A DNA stretch of 64,000 nucleotides from Rhynchosporium graminicola (Eukaryota; Ascomycota; Leotiomycetes; Helotiales; Ploettnerulaceae): positions 88,199 through 152,198 of the forward strand of contig FJUW01000020.1 in assembly GCA_900074885.1 (NCBI GenBank), read 5' to 3'. Under the pieces are notes generated by a model. The model searched no databases. It had not been told where the DNA came from and saw only the letters and a program-made list of their open reading frames with translations. A program made the translations under genes and the position numbers. Of the stretch, positions 23,522 through 35,932 are shown in pieces. The stretch's first letter is position 1, and the number at the start of each line of letters is the position of its first letter.

Positions 23522-26500
23522 TTTTGATAGTGCTTGGAGAGGGGCGAGGAAGGTGGGTGGTTTTGTGGGAGAGGCGAGAAGAGATGAGAGGAGGTAGAGT
23601 TGATGTGTTTGGGTTGTATGAGGAAGAGAGATGTTGGTGAGGATGTTGTGGAGGAAAGAGTAGACGGAGGGAGGTTGAGAGATGTGAGGGGTGTGAATCA
23701 AGGGCTTGCTTTATAATGTTCTGATGTGCTGCTGTCTTGAGGACACTGGTCTCATATATACATAGTTAAGTCTCTGTTGACCAGAGAAGAAGTAGATATT
23801 TTGTCTCGGCCGCTCTAAGCTATTCTCCGAGATTTCGTCACGTACCGAATATACTTCGATTTCCGTTGCTCATGCTCAGCAGCGTGTCAATGCATGAGAT
23901 CAGCTGGCCGAGAGTAAGTGTTATTGCTGATGGTGATATTACAGATATAGCGACATCATTGTACTGGTATCTTCATACGAACTACCCCCACACTCTCAAA
24001 TTCGTTCGGTATGTGGTGACTCCTATGGGGGAAGCATAGGGCAGGGCAAGCCTAGTATATCTGACAATGCACATGGACAGGCTTCCGGTCGATTGTGGTC
24101 GTGCTGCGCTCAGGGAGGTCAGGGAGGACAGTCTGACGATTCGATGATAGTCAATCAAGATGATTTTGAGAGTGGCTGCATGGGCTTGGCCTGGGATGGT
24201 GCAAGTGCTCGGCGAACGGCGAGCTGATACGCGGTCAATATTGTTAGATGGATGAGCTGAGCCAAGGATCGTTTCTGTGTCACTATAATCTCGGACCGTA
24301 TCCAGACGAGAATGGAAATGCGAGGCTGTCGATTCGAGGCTTTTGTTCCACGACTTCACTTGTCTCGGGAGGAAGTGGGCGTCTCACGATAACTGATCAA
24401 ACACGGACAGGTCAGGATATGAGACCCGAAAGAGAGAAAAGTGAACATACCCCACGCCGACTAGAGCGAGATTGCAATTCTGGAGAATTCGCAATGCTGA
24501 GATGAGAGGAGGAAGTTGATACGTCAGATATAAAATAAGTCTGATATAGTCTGAATGTGACCTTCATGACCCGAGGCCGCGGAACGGTCGGATTTGAAGG
24601 GACGGCGCAGCACGAGAAAGTTGGAAGGGTCTGATAACCAATGCTTTCGATTATATCTTCAATCTTACTTTCTCATATATCCCACATCTATAGGTGCTCG
24701 TAGAGCGTTGGCTGACTTTCATTCTAGACACGAAACCTTGCTGACATACATAAATATCTTCCGGCGATATAGACGCGCTTGACGTCGTGTAGCAGTGTTT
24801 ACTGGAACGACGACGATTGTTCCCCCCTCTTTTCCCTTTTCGGCTGCACACTGTATCAAAGGTCACAATGCGTGCATTGCAATCTGTAAAATCAATGCGA
24901 AGAGCCAGCCGTTTCGACACTCGGGAAGGATGGGATTTCCGCATGTATGGCTTACTATTAGTCGATTTCCTGGACTCAGTCGACTGATCTGATAAACTAA
25001 ATCCAGGCAGCAGTGCCTCGGAGCATCAGTGATCCAGCATGCATTTGTTCTTGAGTCACAGTAAGGAAGAATCTTGGGTCGATTATTAAGCCCGAATCTG
25101 ACCGAGGGCCAGAACTGACTTCATGATGGTCACACATGTGTCTCGGGGCTTCTTTCATTCGTCTCTATTCCCAAATCGCAGATGCCTCCCATATGAGACC
25201 AATTGAAGCAATAGATAGCATGGTCTATAGTAAATATCATGTGATTATACTGTCAAGCGAGGAGCATAGTGGCTGGGAAATACCGGCAGTGGAATGGTGA
25301 GACCCGAAAGTCACCGAGTATGATGAATCATGAATAAGCAGACGTATCAGTTTCTAACGTCCTGGTCTTTGAATGACGGACAAATGGATGAAAGGACGTT
25401 TAATATGAAAAGATAGGAATCGCGGGAAACGCGGGTGTTTCACTTCGGGAGCAACCGAGAGACAACATGATCTGTTACCTAGGCGATCAGAGAGTACATT
25501 ACCTTTCATTGGCTAACAATGTAAAGGAATATGAATCAGTGACTCCAGCTTAGATATGTTTATAGTTATCAGCGTGTATAATGCAGTTAAGTATAAAGAT
25601 AGGCTTATATGTTCAACAGGGAGAGCTTTAAATAGGACCAGGATCTCAAATTTTCGACTTTTAGACCTCAATATCTCTACGAATAATAACTCTGTAATAC
25701 AAGTAAGTACAAAGTATGTAATCAAGTCGAACTTTATGCTACTTGGCACTAAGCAAGTTTCCGAGGTCCTATCTTCCTTACAGCATACACGTGACTTATA
25801 TCTCGAACAACCACTAGGTGGTTTTAGGTCAATATACACGGTATGATAACCTTCGGAGACAGTCCATAACAGTTCCATAATATAGCTGCTCTATATTCAG
25901 GGCTATTGCTAAGCAGAAACTGTTTTCGCCTTTGTCTGAAAGAAAGGATCCTTCGTCCCTGTCGTGTTCCCATTCAATGAGTGAAGGTACTAAAATACTG
26001 GAAATGGAGGAAGAAAGTGATGCCTTAGATGAAAAGCAGAAAGTCAAGGCAGAAACATGGGCTATTTGGTGAGACGAAATTTTTGATATGCAAACATCCA
26101 TGTGGTAGTCTAGACTCTAGACAGGGGAGATGGTTTGTTTCACCTTGAGTGCAGGATGCTGCAGCGGAAATTGTGACACCCAAAAGCTTATCCGTGGCTG
26201 GGCACACTTGAGCTTTAGTCCTGCCAGATGGAGCTCTACTCCATAATATATCCCATAATCAGATGAACGGCTTCGATTACTTCGGACTATGGGGCAAAGA
26301 GACCACCAATATCTCTGCTAGATGTGCTTAGTGAACTAACAAATCTTTCGATTAGACAGCTCAGAGATTACACTTATTCATCTCATTCAAAGAAAGCGCG
26401 AAGATGTTACATGATACCACAAAAGAGGCCAATGGCAACAGCCGCCGGATGTTTCCTAGCGCGCTGTGCGTTGGGACTGAAAGTAAATTAAGAGAAATCC

Positions 26501-28359
26501 CCATATGGTCTGCAAACGGAGCCGCCGGTGATGATTATCACAGGGTATTAGGGTTAATAGACTGGCGAGATTCACAGGTCAGAGGTGTGAAATTTGGAAG
26601 ACGGAACAAGCGACGGCGATACACATTCAAGCCTTTGCAGTACTATCACTTTCATCTATATGTTCAGCGAACCGTTGCTATACGGGGGATACGAGGAGGA
26701 GTCTGCAGATGGAGTGAGGTTGGAACTCCCGCAGATTACGGTGTCGTGTCCTCAGAAACACGGAGGGCAGGCACGAACGGGGCTTTCAAAGCTTCTCAAT
26801 GACACTTAAACCTTAAAGAATAGTGCAATCTTCGATGCAAAGATACCAAATTACGGTGTCGACCTGTCAGATGGTCGGTACATCCGTGCGTCTGAAACTG
26901 ACAGGGAATTTCATGAGGGGAGGCCCTGACTAGTAAGATGGCTGTGGCCAATAGTATAGACATAATCGACAGTTAGAGTTCTTGAGCTTACAGACTCGAC
27001 GATCCGGTAGTGGCACCGAAATATTACTTACCTTAATATTCTATTCAATATATAGGCTTTTAAGGGGCAATAACTCCACTTTCGAACTTGCTTAGACGCA
27101 TAGCTAGAACTATGATTATGCGAACAGCCGAGAGGAAGTCCTTCAAACACCAAGAAGGATATTCAGAGTAGGGGAGAATAAGTACCAAGTCGACAGAGCG
27201 AATAAGCTACCACGATGAAAAAAATCTAATGAAACCTCTTTCTCGTGATAATGTTCTCTTCCCCTAGTGTCACAAGCCCTTGTCAGGTTCACTCCCAACG
27301 GAAAAATCGAGTAAAATGCCGAAGCTTCATTACCAAGATCTTGCCCCTGTTACTAGATAGGGTTATCTCGGTTATGTTGCCTGGCCTCAAGCTTCTCGTT
27401 TCATATAGAATATAGAATTGTCTAATCTTTCACCGTTGTTGGAGCCCGTCATACATCGTACCAAGTGCTATCGTACTGGGTCTCTTCGTGGGTCGGAACC
27501 TCCGTGCGTCGCTATCAAGGGTCAAATCTTATCAACCTGGAAGAGTTCCCTAGAGAAAATCCACTATGGACAAGTTCCTTACAGCCTAGCACATATATAA
27601 TGGAGCCTTTTCGCGCAGACTTATGTGGACCTGCTTCAAATAAAGTACAGAGTAGTTGAAAATCCGATGTTCCGATGGCATCCCAGCAGTCACGCCTTGA
27701 GAGGAGCCTACAAACATTTCGGCTGGATCCATTTTCGATTACCCCGGAACAGATCCGTATTTTTTTTAAACCGTGTTCACGTTCTCAAAAGGTATCTAGA
27801 GTTGTGTAATATTCTCCGAATATTTATCGCAAGGTCTCACTGCGTGGATTGCAAGACGAATGAATGCCGCTGGTGGTTTAGCACCGCTTCCTTCTCAGGA
27901 GGATGTACTTTCCATCAAGATTCTATCAACATCCCAGAAACACGGACACAGGGATTTACAGGTGACGTGTTATGGCTTTTGTCTATTCTCCTTGTAAACC
28001 AACCTCAGCACTTAAATTACCTCGAAATAATTGGATCTGTCGAGAGATACGATCTTGGCGAATAATAACCTTGATCCTTCGAAGCGAGGGAACCTGACTC
28101 TCTGAGTGGCCGGCAAACGGCGCTAGACTGCTAGCGGCAGCCGCTTGAGGTTAATATGGTATTGCCATGAAAATACGGGTGCTCTTGAACATTGTCTGCC
28201 CTTAAGTATTGAGCCCGTCCTGTTCCATTTCCGAGTATCAAGTCAGGCCTCACACTCACTCTAGTCTCTCATTCATTCCGGGCTCTCACTTACTTCATTT
28301 CTCCATTCAACCAAACACTATCCTTTCAATCGCATATAACTTGTCTGTTCGTATACAAT
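23522..28359. other. 4.8 kb gene-poor region
   Basis: Many short ORFs occur on both strands (for example 26404-26802 and 27625-28065 on +), but none has a recognisable domain, consistent splice sites or a homologous neighbour. The part at 25500-25900 is AT-rich. The piece near 26600-26800 reads SEPLLYGGYEEESADGVRLE in one frame and may be a coding remnant, but I cannot extend it. It may contain decayed genes or regulatory DNA for the expansin gene at 28360. Confidence 0.4.
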
Positions 28360-29503
28360 ATGTTGTTCAGATCATCTACTTTCGCCCGGCTGGCGATTTT
28401 TGGCCTTGCTGCAGTAGCAGCCGCTCATACTGATGAAGATGATTCTTGCGAAGCGGATCACCCTACCACTTCCTCATCTGTAGCGCCTGTTCATACCACC
28501 GTTTCAACAAAGTCGTCCTACACGACCTATGTAGCAACAACATTGGTCACCCATGTTCCTCACCCAACGCTTCCCCCTAAGCACGCACATGAGCCTAAGC
28601 ATGATCATGATAATAAGCACCCAGATGCTCCCAAATCAACTCACGAGCAAAAGCCACCACATGCTCCTGTGTCAACATATGAAGCTAAGCCACCACATGC
28701 TTCTAAGCCAACAACAGCTCCGACTTCAGTTTCTTCTACTGCTGCAGCAGCAACCCCAACTCACCCTGCCACAGGCTCACATGGAGCCCCTACTAGCCCA
28801 GTTAATATCGGCCTTGGAACCTGGTATGGAAAAAGTTGTGGTGAGATGCCCTGCTGGCAGGGCGGTGCATGTGCCTTCGTGGATTATGTTCTACCTGCCT
28901 CGATTATGGGTTCCACCTGCATATCTGAGCAGATCTGGAACAATGGTTACCACTGCGGTGGTTGTGTTGAAATCAGCTACAAGGGAGGAGCCAAGAAGAT
29001 TGCTATGGTATGCCACCAAGCTCCTACCCCAAGTTTGCTTTCTTCGTCTTCACATTGATTCCGTTACTGATTACCTTGACTGCACGCAGATCACGAACAA
29101 GACCGGCGGAGACGGCCTTCATCTTGATATGAGCCCCGACATGTTCTCTTTAGTTGCCGACAAATCTCTCGGCGGGATCAACATTGAATGGGCTCATGTC
29201 CCCTGTCCCATAAGCTCTCCTATTATAATCAGAATCCACAACGGCGGTTCTAGATATTGGTTTGCGGCTACTGTTTTGAATGCTACGCTCCGTACGTCCA
29301 GCCTAGATGTCTCAACTGATTCTGGGGCCACATGGAAACCAACAAAGAGAAACATCAACAACTTCTTTGAGCTGGGAGCTGGTGGAACAGGTACGGCAAC
29401 TGCCTGGGTCAGAGTGACATCGGAGACAGGTAGCCAAGTCATTGTCAAGGATGTTCAGTTGAAGTCAGGGGCTTCAACTTCAGGAACAAGCAATTACGCT
29501 TAA
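28360..29503 (+). CDS. Secreted expansin-like protein with long Pro/His/Thr linker
   Basis: Two exons, 28360-29007 and 29090-29503, join in phase 0 (GTATGC...ACGCAG), giving 353 residues. Residues 1-22 (LFRSSTFARLAIFGLAAVAAA) form a signal peptide. Residues about 25-148 are a Thr/Pro/His/Lys-rich linker with repeats such as KPPHA and KHAHEPKHDHD. The six-stranded double-psi beta-barrel of expansins begins at GLGTWYGKSCGEMPCWQGG and includes CGGCVEISY and the LDMSPDMF segment. The C-terminal part (IIIRIHNGGSRYWFAATVLN) resembles the expansin carbohydrate-binding domain. Such proteins loosen plant or fungal cell-wall polysaccharides without hydrolysis. The linker is longer than usual and His-rich, which could bind metals or carry O-glycans. 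An imperfect 35-bp tandem duplication lies just downstream. Confidence 0.85.
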
Positions 29504-31236
29504 TTTCTATCCGACTGAAGTTCTCCATGTAGGATTTGAACGGCAGGTTTGAATGGTCTTCCTTGATGGGTGTCTATGTCCTTTATCAGAGACGCTTTAG
29601 TCCCCAAGGAGGTTGAAACTTCCTCTGGCATTAGGTGCACTAGGAGGTTGAAACCCCCTCTGGCATTAGGTGCACTGAGACCTTTTAATTCCTGTATATA
29701 TTATGCTATGCAATCCCGTTACGAAATAGTGTTCGAAATTTCACAATATTCTGAGATTTATCAAGTGAAGTTATGAACAAACCATAAAGGCATCTGTGCC
29801 TAGCCTGGTCAATGAAGCAAAACCCATATCACATACAGTGGCTTGTATCCCTCGGCGTATGCCATAGCCGCTGATGTTGGGTAGCGCAATTCGAGTGAAC
29901 TCGGTCCTGATGGCGTTTGCGAATGCGATGAAGAAGCCTCCGCGTCGGTCCGTCCGGTGACGATGAGCGACGTCGCCTGTAGTATTACCAAATATCGATC
30001 AAAAAGGTAGAATTCTCCAAGGTGCCTCCACTTGTTTCCAGGAAGTGAATGCCAGCCCTTCTAGTAGCGCCGCAGTGATCCATACATTGACTCATGCTGG
30101 AATCTGACTGATAGTTGTTGGTCAATACCCACCTAGGTGGCCACGGGTTAGCAGAGTATGTGTGCCGGGGTTTAGCCCCCGAACATATCAATCTCCGTTT
30201 GGAGGTCTAGAGTAACATGATTCTGCAGCCACTATACAAGCAATATTGCGATGATAATGTTACTGTGTACGGCCCGTGTGAGGGAACTTGACTGTACGCA
30301 CAGGACAGAGTGATGCCAGTATTGTGCGATGGGTTTTAGCTTGATGCCTGTACGGCCACTGGAATGGCACTCATGACTTCTGCAATAATTTTACCACCCG
30401 ATAAAGCCGAACCTCCGCAGACACCGGTACTATGATCGAAAACAGGTGATATAAAGAAGGCTAGAGCCATGAGCAGCGCGTATCTTCATGCCGTGGAAGT
30501 CTGCTTCAATGGCAAAATATACCGCCTCGCAAAATCTTTGCACCACGTTGGGAATAGTAGTTGAGAAGCTCGAGAGGAGGCGTTTAGACTCCTTCAAACG
30601 CCTGTATGTGTCGAGGAGAAGATAGAACTGCCTGGCTCTACAGCTGAGAACTACGGAGTCAGAGGCCGTGTTATCAGAAGACGATCGGTATCTAGCCTGG
30701 GATGTTCAGGTCTCAATCGCAGCAGTCTGGTCTTGTGACTTCCAAGCGTCGGCTTGAGAAGTTACGCGAATTCGACAGGAGATGTAACTAACAATGCATG
30801 ACAAAGCCAGATGATTCGATTTGGCAAAACAACGCCGATTTTATTAGAGCTGCACAATTTTCAGGCCAGCCTGGTGTGGAGGGTAGGAAGGAAAGAAGTG
30901 CGGAAGAAAATACAGATAAAGTGATTCAAAATTTCAGAAGAATAGGACCTATGAAACCTCGCGTGAATCAAAACATCGATTGTAACGCTGTTATACACGA
31001 GCTTGCCCAAGACGATTTGGATGGATGGTGGCGTATCAAGCACTCACTCGTTTGTTACGATGGAGTTAGGAGATTCCTCGTCATTGTAGACACCTTACCT
31101 TCCGCGTAATACTGCTACTTCAACTAAGACTGAAAATCATACAACCATTAGATTATTGTACTTGCCGAATTGCTTCAGACGAAGATCATACTTTCCTACC
31201 ATACAACTTTTAGCATATATCTTTTCCATATTGGAT
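29504..31236. other. 1.7 kb intergenic region
   Basis: It lies between the 3' end of the expansin gene and the 3' end of the sugar porter, so convergent genes flank it. It contains the 35-bp tandem duplication at 29607-29676. ORFs at 29985-30191 (-) and 30798-31109 (+) are without recognisable features. Confidence 0.4.
29607..29676. repeat. 35-bp tandem duplication, two copies
   Basis: Copy 1 (29607-29641) and copy 2 (29642-29676) both read AGGAGGTTGAAAC, two or three variable bases, then CCTCTGGCATTAGGTGCACT. They differ only at the TT/CC position. The two copies abut exactly, about 100 bp after the expansin stop, so they may lie in its 3' UTR. Confidence 0.9.
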
Positions 31237-33025
31237 CTACTGTTTCTCAGCGTGCGTGGTCTCCACACCGGCAGAAACTTTTTCATCCATTCCAGCAGAA
31301 AGTGCCGCGGATTCACCATCAAAGATAACCGCAATCTCTTCGAGTGTTCTACCGCTGGTCTCCGGGAAGAAGAAATAGATGATGACGATCTCAATGGCAA
31401 TCCACACGTCATAGTACACATAGTACTTCCATCCGATGTTCTCGAGACCGATTGGCTGTAGGGACTTAGCAGACTTTCTAGCATGATGTATTTTATTTAC
31501 GGGGATTTGCTCACGTTGACATATTGGTTAAAGAAAGCTGAGATGAAGATAGACAGTAAGGTGAGTGCCCAGAGACGTGCTCTCCATAGATACGGAGCGA
31601 TTTCGATTGGATATCCGACAACCTATGCGTTGTTAGCATGCACGAATTGGAGAGCGGTACGGGGAGGGGAGTGTTGGAACCCACCAGATACAGCCAGCAG
31701 AAAGCGTATGCAGCATTGTACAAAAAGATAAGAGCAATGACTGCGTATCCGGCAGCAGGAACGCCACTGATATCATATCGAGCTTGTGCAATTGTCCACC
31801 CAATAAAAATAGCCAGCATAGCGCTCGTTCCGTAGAGAAAAAGTGGGCGACGACGAAATTTCGACGTCAAAACAGCGCAAGCAACACCTATGATCCAGGA
31901 CCAGATTGAGATACCTCCATTGATGAGAGTGACTGACTTTGCATCACGGATACCAGCGCCGTGGAGAATTGTTGTGAGATAGGCAGAGATAAGTCCATTC
32001 CCGCTGGTTTGTGAGAAGACTCCGCAACAAACGCAAATCAAAGCTCTCCAAAGCATTCCTTTATTTTGAAGGAGCTCTTTCCAAGAAAGTTGGGCAGATT
32101 GTTCAAGGGTAATAGCTTCCACCATCTCGGCAAATTCCCAATCGACGAGCGCATTATTTGGTTCGCCAGCTCCATGATCTGGGATCGTGTCAGCACGATA
32201 GGGAGAATGGTGTTGAATAACTTACACTTTGTGAGCAACGCCTTTGCCTTATCTGACTTGCCATGTGCAATCAACCAACGCGGAGATTCGGGGCATAGGT
32301 AAATGAAGCATAGCTGGTAGACAGAGCACACGATCTGGAGAATACAGGGAATCTTCCAGGCCCAGTCCGAATCTATCGTGTACGTTCCATAGGAGACCCA
32401 AGCACCAACAATTCTGCATTGTGGATCAGTGAATGGACAGAAAACAAGGACAAAGGAAGTCTCACACTCCAATGTAAATTGAGGTATTGAAAAGGTTCGT
32501 GATGGCGACTCGTTCCTTTGGATGGACTAACTCAGCCACAAGGGGTGCAGCACCGAGTTGAATGAGACCGATTCCAATACCAATGATAACTTTGAAGGCA
32601 CAGAACATGCCAAAATTGACAGCCCAGACCTGACCGAAAGTTGAGCCGATTATCACAACGGACCCAACAGCGAGCGGGCATCGTCTTCCAAATTTGTCTG
32701 ACAGGAAGGTCCCGAGGAAGATAGACACAATACCACCGATGGACTGAGCTGCCCCGAAGAACCCAAGAGATGAACCGGTTGGGCTGTCGAAGTCTGAGGA
32801 AGATATTAGTCCGAATGATTCAACCCAAAGGTGCACTTCCTTGTTTCACTCACGCTCTTGGAAAGCTGGGATTGTTTGTAGAGCATTTGTCATCGAGGTA
32901 TCAAATCCGTTGGCCGTAGGAGTAAGCAGAGCTGCAGGGAGAAGACCGCAGTAAAGCAGTACACGCTCTGGGCGCTCGTACCATGACTGTAAGCTTGCGA
33001 GGTCGAAGGGAATGTGGTTTTCCAT
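31237..33025 (-). CDS. MFS sugar porter (502 residues)
   Basis: Six exons close in phase: 33025-32854, 32793-32466, 32413-32226, 32178-31685, 31622-31515 and 31455-31237 (1509 nt). The protein has the sugar porter signatures in order: TANGFDTSMTNALQ after helix 1, SDKFGRR between helices 2 and 3, PESPRWLIAHGK after helix 6, the central loop KYHGAGEPNNALV, and PETSGRTLEEI near the C-terminus. This is the hexose/disaccharide branch of the major facilitator superfamily, probably a plasma-membrane proton symporter. Substrate cannot be read from sequence. It is divergently transcribed from the regulator-like gene at 33718 and sits two genes from an alpha-L-rhamnosidase, so a rhamnose, rhamnoside or flavonoid-glycoside substrate is plausible by context only. 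Confidence 0.9.
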
Positions 33026-33717
33026 AGCTGCGAGGCTACCGGAAGCGAACGGGGAGATGATGATCTAACGAAGCTCCAAGTCGAATAGAAGATGTCTTTA
33101 TATTCACGTATGTTGTGAAAGTGTGAGCTTGATGTTCATAAGCGAAGGGGTTAGTCGTAGGAGATTAAACTTATCTCAAACTAAGTGCTCGTCAGTTCTT
33201 ATCCCTTGATAGACAAGAAATTCGAGGATCCCCTGCTTTTGCAAGCGAATTCCCACTCTATTAGATAACGAGTGGTGTCGCGGAGCAAGCGTCAATTCGA
33301 TGTGAATCGTGATGGATCTCAGGGAGAGTGCCATGCTGAGCAAGTTGGCAACAGCCTTAAAGGCACATTGGAGATGGATGTGTACGAAAAGGGCTTAGAT
33401 GCCGAGATGGGACTGTGGATTGCATCCATGCAGACCCAGGAATGACAGACAAGCGGGGAAAGAAGAATGAGGATGGGGTAATCTGGGGTGTCTAAAAGTT
33501 AATGTGTAAGAGCGGAGAAGAAACTCGAAAGATTCAGATTCTCAGACCCCTACATCCATGCCTCTGAGAAGGTTCTCGTCGGGGGAGGGCCCCGATGCTT
33601 GGCAGTGGGCTTGGAGGACCTGGCGAACATTTGTCGTTGCTCGAATTCTCATATCAACTGAATGCTCGGAGTACCTTCGACTGACGTCTCAAATACATCA
33701 AGCCTATTCCTCGCAAC
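33026..33717. promoter_or_regulatory. Shared divergent promoter region, sugar porter / regulator-like gene
   Basis: The 692 bp between two divergently oriented start codons must contain both promoters. It has no supported ORF. The 9-mer GAAGAAACT at 33517-33525, within a wider GAGAAGAAACTCGA context, also occurs in the other divergent promoter of the block (38498-38506). Its significance is untested. Confidence 0.45.
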
Positions 33718-35917
33718 ATGGATCTCAGCCTTCTCACAAATGAGTCCCTATCTCCACTCAGTCAACCAAAAGATGGCCAGCGGGACCTGGAAGCTGGTCG
33801 GTTGTCTTATCCGAACGAGGAGGCACGGAGAAAACGCAGAGCAATTGATATGAACCCAGAGTAAGTGATGTTAAAACACTATTGACAGAATACCGAAAGC
33901 TCTGCTTACAAACATGAAATGGGAAGCCAAGATCTCCCCGCTATTCATCACCGTGGCAAGGCTCAGTCCATAAGCCGGGGTACTCAAATCGAATCAATTC
34001 TAGGTCGACTCTCAAAGGTCGAAGAGGAGTTAGCGATGCTCAAACAGCCTCCGACGGACAGTTCTGCTTATACTTCCGATACGGCCAGCAGGCGATCAAT
34101 CCTCGCACCGGCGATGCAGGGAAGCTCAGATCCTCGAGCCCAGATGTCTCTATCCGCGCATCAAGAAACCACTCCCATCTACGGGGAACCTGAGCAACTC
34201 TATGGTAGCAATTTTATGGACTCCCTATCACTGAGAAGAGATCTCCTATCTCCAGAGAATCCACCATTCGGAATTTGGTGGACTTACACCGTTGAGGAAA
34301 CCCTGGTGTGGCCAATTCTGGAATTTGACGGCGAGATTAACAGTGGACTCGATGCAGTGCTAGATTTGTCTGATGAGGATGATGGGGAGCGTAGTAGTAA
34401 AGCTGCATATGGGCCTGGACCTGGACGTCTTCCCGCTGGTCCAAACCATGTAGGGCGCGTCAGGAAAGGGTTGGACGATGGCGATACCGTTCAAGAACTC
34501 ATTGAAAGCTTTCTGGAAAATGTTCACATTCACAATCCTGTACTCGATACAGCAAAACTGCAAAGCTATGTCTCAAATTTCATCGAAAATGGACTGGGTT
34601 GGGATGGGGAGACCTGTCAGGTTGTAAGTCTTCCGTTACCCGAACCTAGTCCCGTACTCTGATGTCCGTAGTTGCTTGCTTGTGCGCTTGGTGCGGTATC
34701 GTGCCCATGGAACGCTATTGATCTACAGAATTTTTCGCATGCAATTCTGAGTCCGCAGAGATCTGCTATAGGGCGAGAATATTTCTGTGCTGCACAGAAA
34801 CGCCTCGGGGCACTTTGGTCGCGCTCATCCCTTGTATCGACTCAATGTCTTTTCATGACGGGCATCTATTTCATGTATACACAACAGCCGGTATCGGGAT
34901 GGCGAGCCTTTAACTCGGCCACAATTGCGTGTCGCAGTCACATTTCCAAACGCATTGCTGGCCAGAACAAAGCAGTCATCAGACCGGATACTCGTAACTT
35001 GGAACAGCGTCTCGGCTGGAGTTGCATCAAATCCGAACGGTATATTTAACCAAGCAAGTAACTTTCGATCTCTGACCTACTACAGTGAGGTTGCTTGCGA
35101 GTTCGGAATGGAGACATCTGGTCTGAATTTACTTGCCTATTCCACTACCCTTCCAACTCCACCAAATGGCGTTGCATCAGAGTCGAGGGAAATATCTCAA
35201 AACTCGCCTCTAAATCGGCCACGGCCGCTCGAGGATGAGTCGTGGTACTATTACTTGACCGAAATTATGCTCCGCAAGCTTCAAATGCGTATAGACATTT
35301 TCTTCCAGAACAAACGTCGTGAAGCATATCAGCGAGCGGGCGATTCTGCCGAGAAATTTTTCCACGGGATGGTCGAGGCTTTGAAGGAGTTTGATTTTCA
35401 ACTAAAGAGTTATTACGAAACACTGCCTCCTTTCATGTTCTTTTCGCTTGAGGACTTGACGCCATGTTCAGACGGGCTCCGACACTTTCTCAGATGGCGC
35501 TTGCTATGTGTGAACCACGACATTACTCTTCCAGCTTTTTATATATTATTGCACAACGACGTCTCCAGGTGGTCAAGAGACTTGGTTGCTGAGATAGTAC
35601 GGTTGGCAAACGCATGTCTGCTACTGGATATTAAGATCTTGAGAAGCTCAATAATCACATACAGACACCAGAATATGTGGATATCCGTTAGAACTGGCGT
35701 TAGAAGCGCGCTGATACTGATAGCAGCAGAAAGGCTGGCGACACGGAAGTTGCCAGGGCTTGAAGGACTCTTCGTACCAGATTGCACGACATGGGTGGAT
35801 GGTGCCCAGATCCTGTTAAAAGGTCTCCAGTACTGGCAAGGCGACTCCAAGGATTGCTCAGAATATTTGAAATTGCTTCAATCATTACACCCCGCCTTTT
35901 CAGATCAAGGGATGTGA
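33718..35917 (+). CDS. Fungal transcription-factor-domain protein without a zinc cluster
   Basis: Exons 34672-35039 and 35086-35917 join to 33919-34623 (introns GTAAGT...CCGTAG and GTATAT...CTACAG). The core matches the middle homology region of Zn2Cys6 regulators: VQELIESFLENVHIHNPVLD, then NGLGWDGETCQVLLACALG, FMTGIYFMYTQQP, and LEQRLGWSCIKSEREVACEF. Upstream, a frame from ATG 33718 reaches a basic stretch EEARRKRRAIDM, exactly where the binuclear cluster normally begins, and then meets GTAAGT at 33861. It can be spliced in phase only to weak AAG acceptors (33900 or 33927). No CxxC pattern exists in any frame between 33700 and 34000. If the 33718 start is wrong, translation begins at 33919. 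It may be a regulator lacking direct DNA binding by a zinc cluster, or a gene that has lost an exon. It is convergent with the next regulator, 15 bp apart. Confidence 0.7.
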
Positions 35918-35932
35918 ACATAGCAAGCGAAT

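Noticed and set aside
28553..29503. Alternative 316-residue frame across the expansin gene
   Set aside because: Its first half is an out-of-frame reading of the linker and barrel; only the part after the intron is the true exon 2.
34925..35085. Start of the 330-residue ORF in the regulator-like gene
   Set aside because: The first 54 codons are out of frame with the preceding exon; the true exon starts at 35086 after a GTATAT-CTACAG intron.
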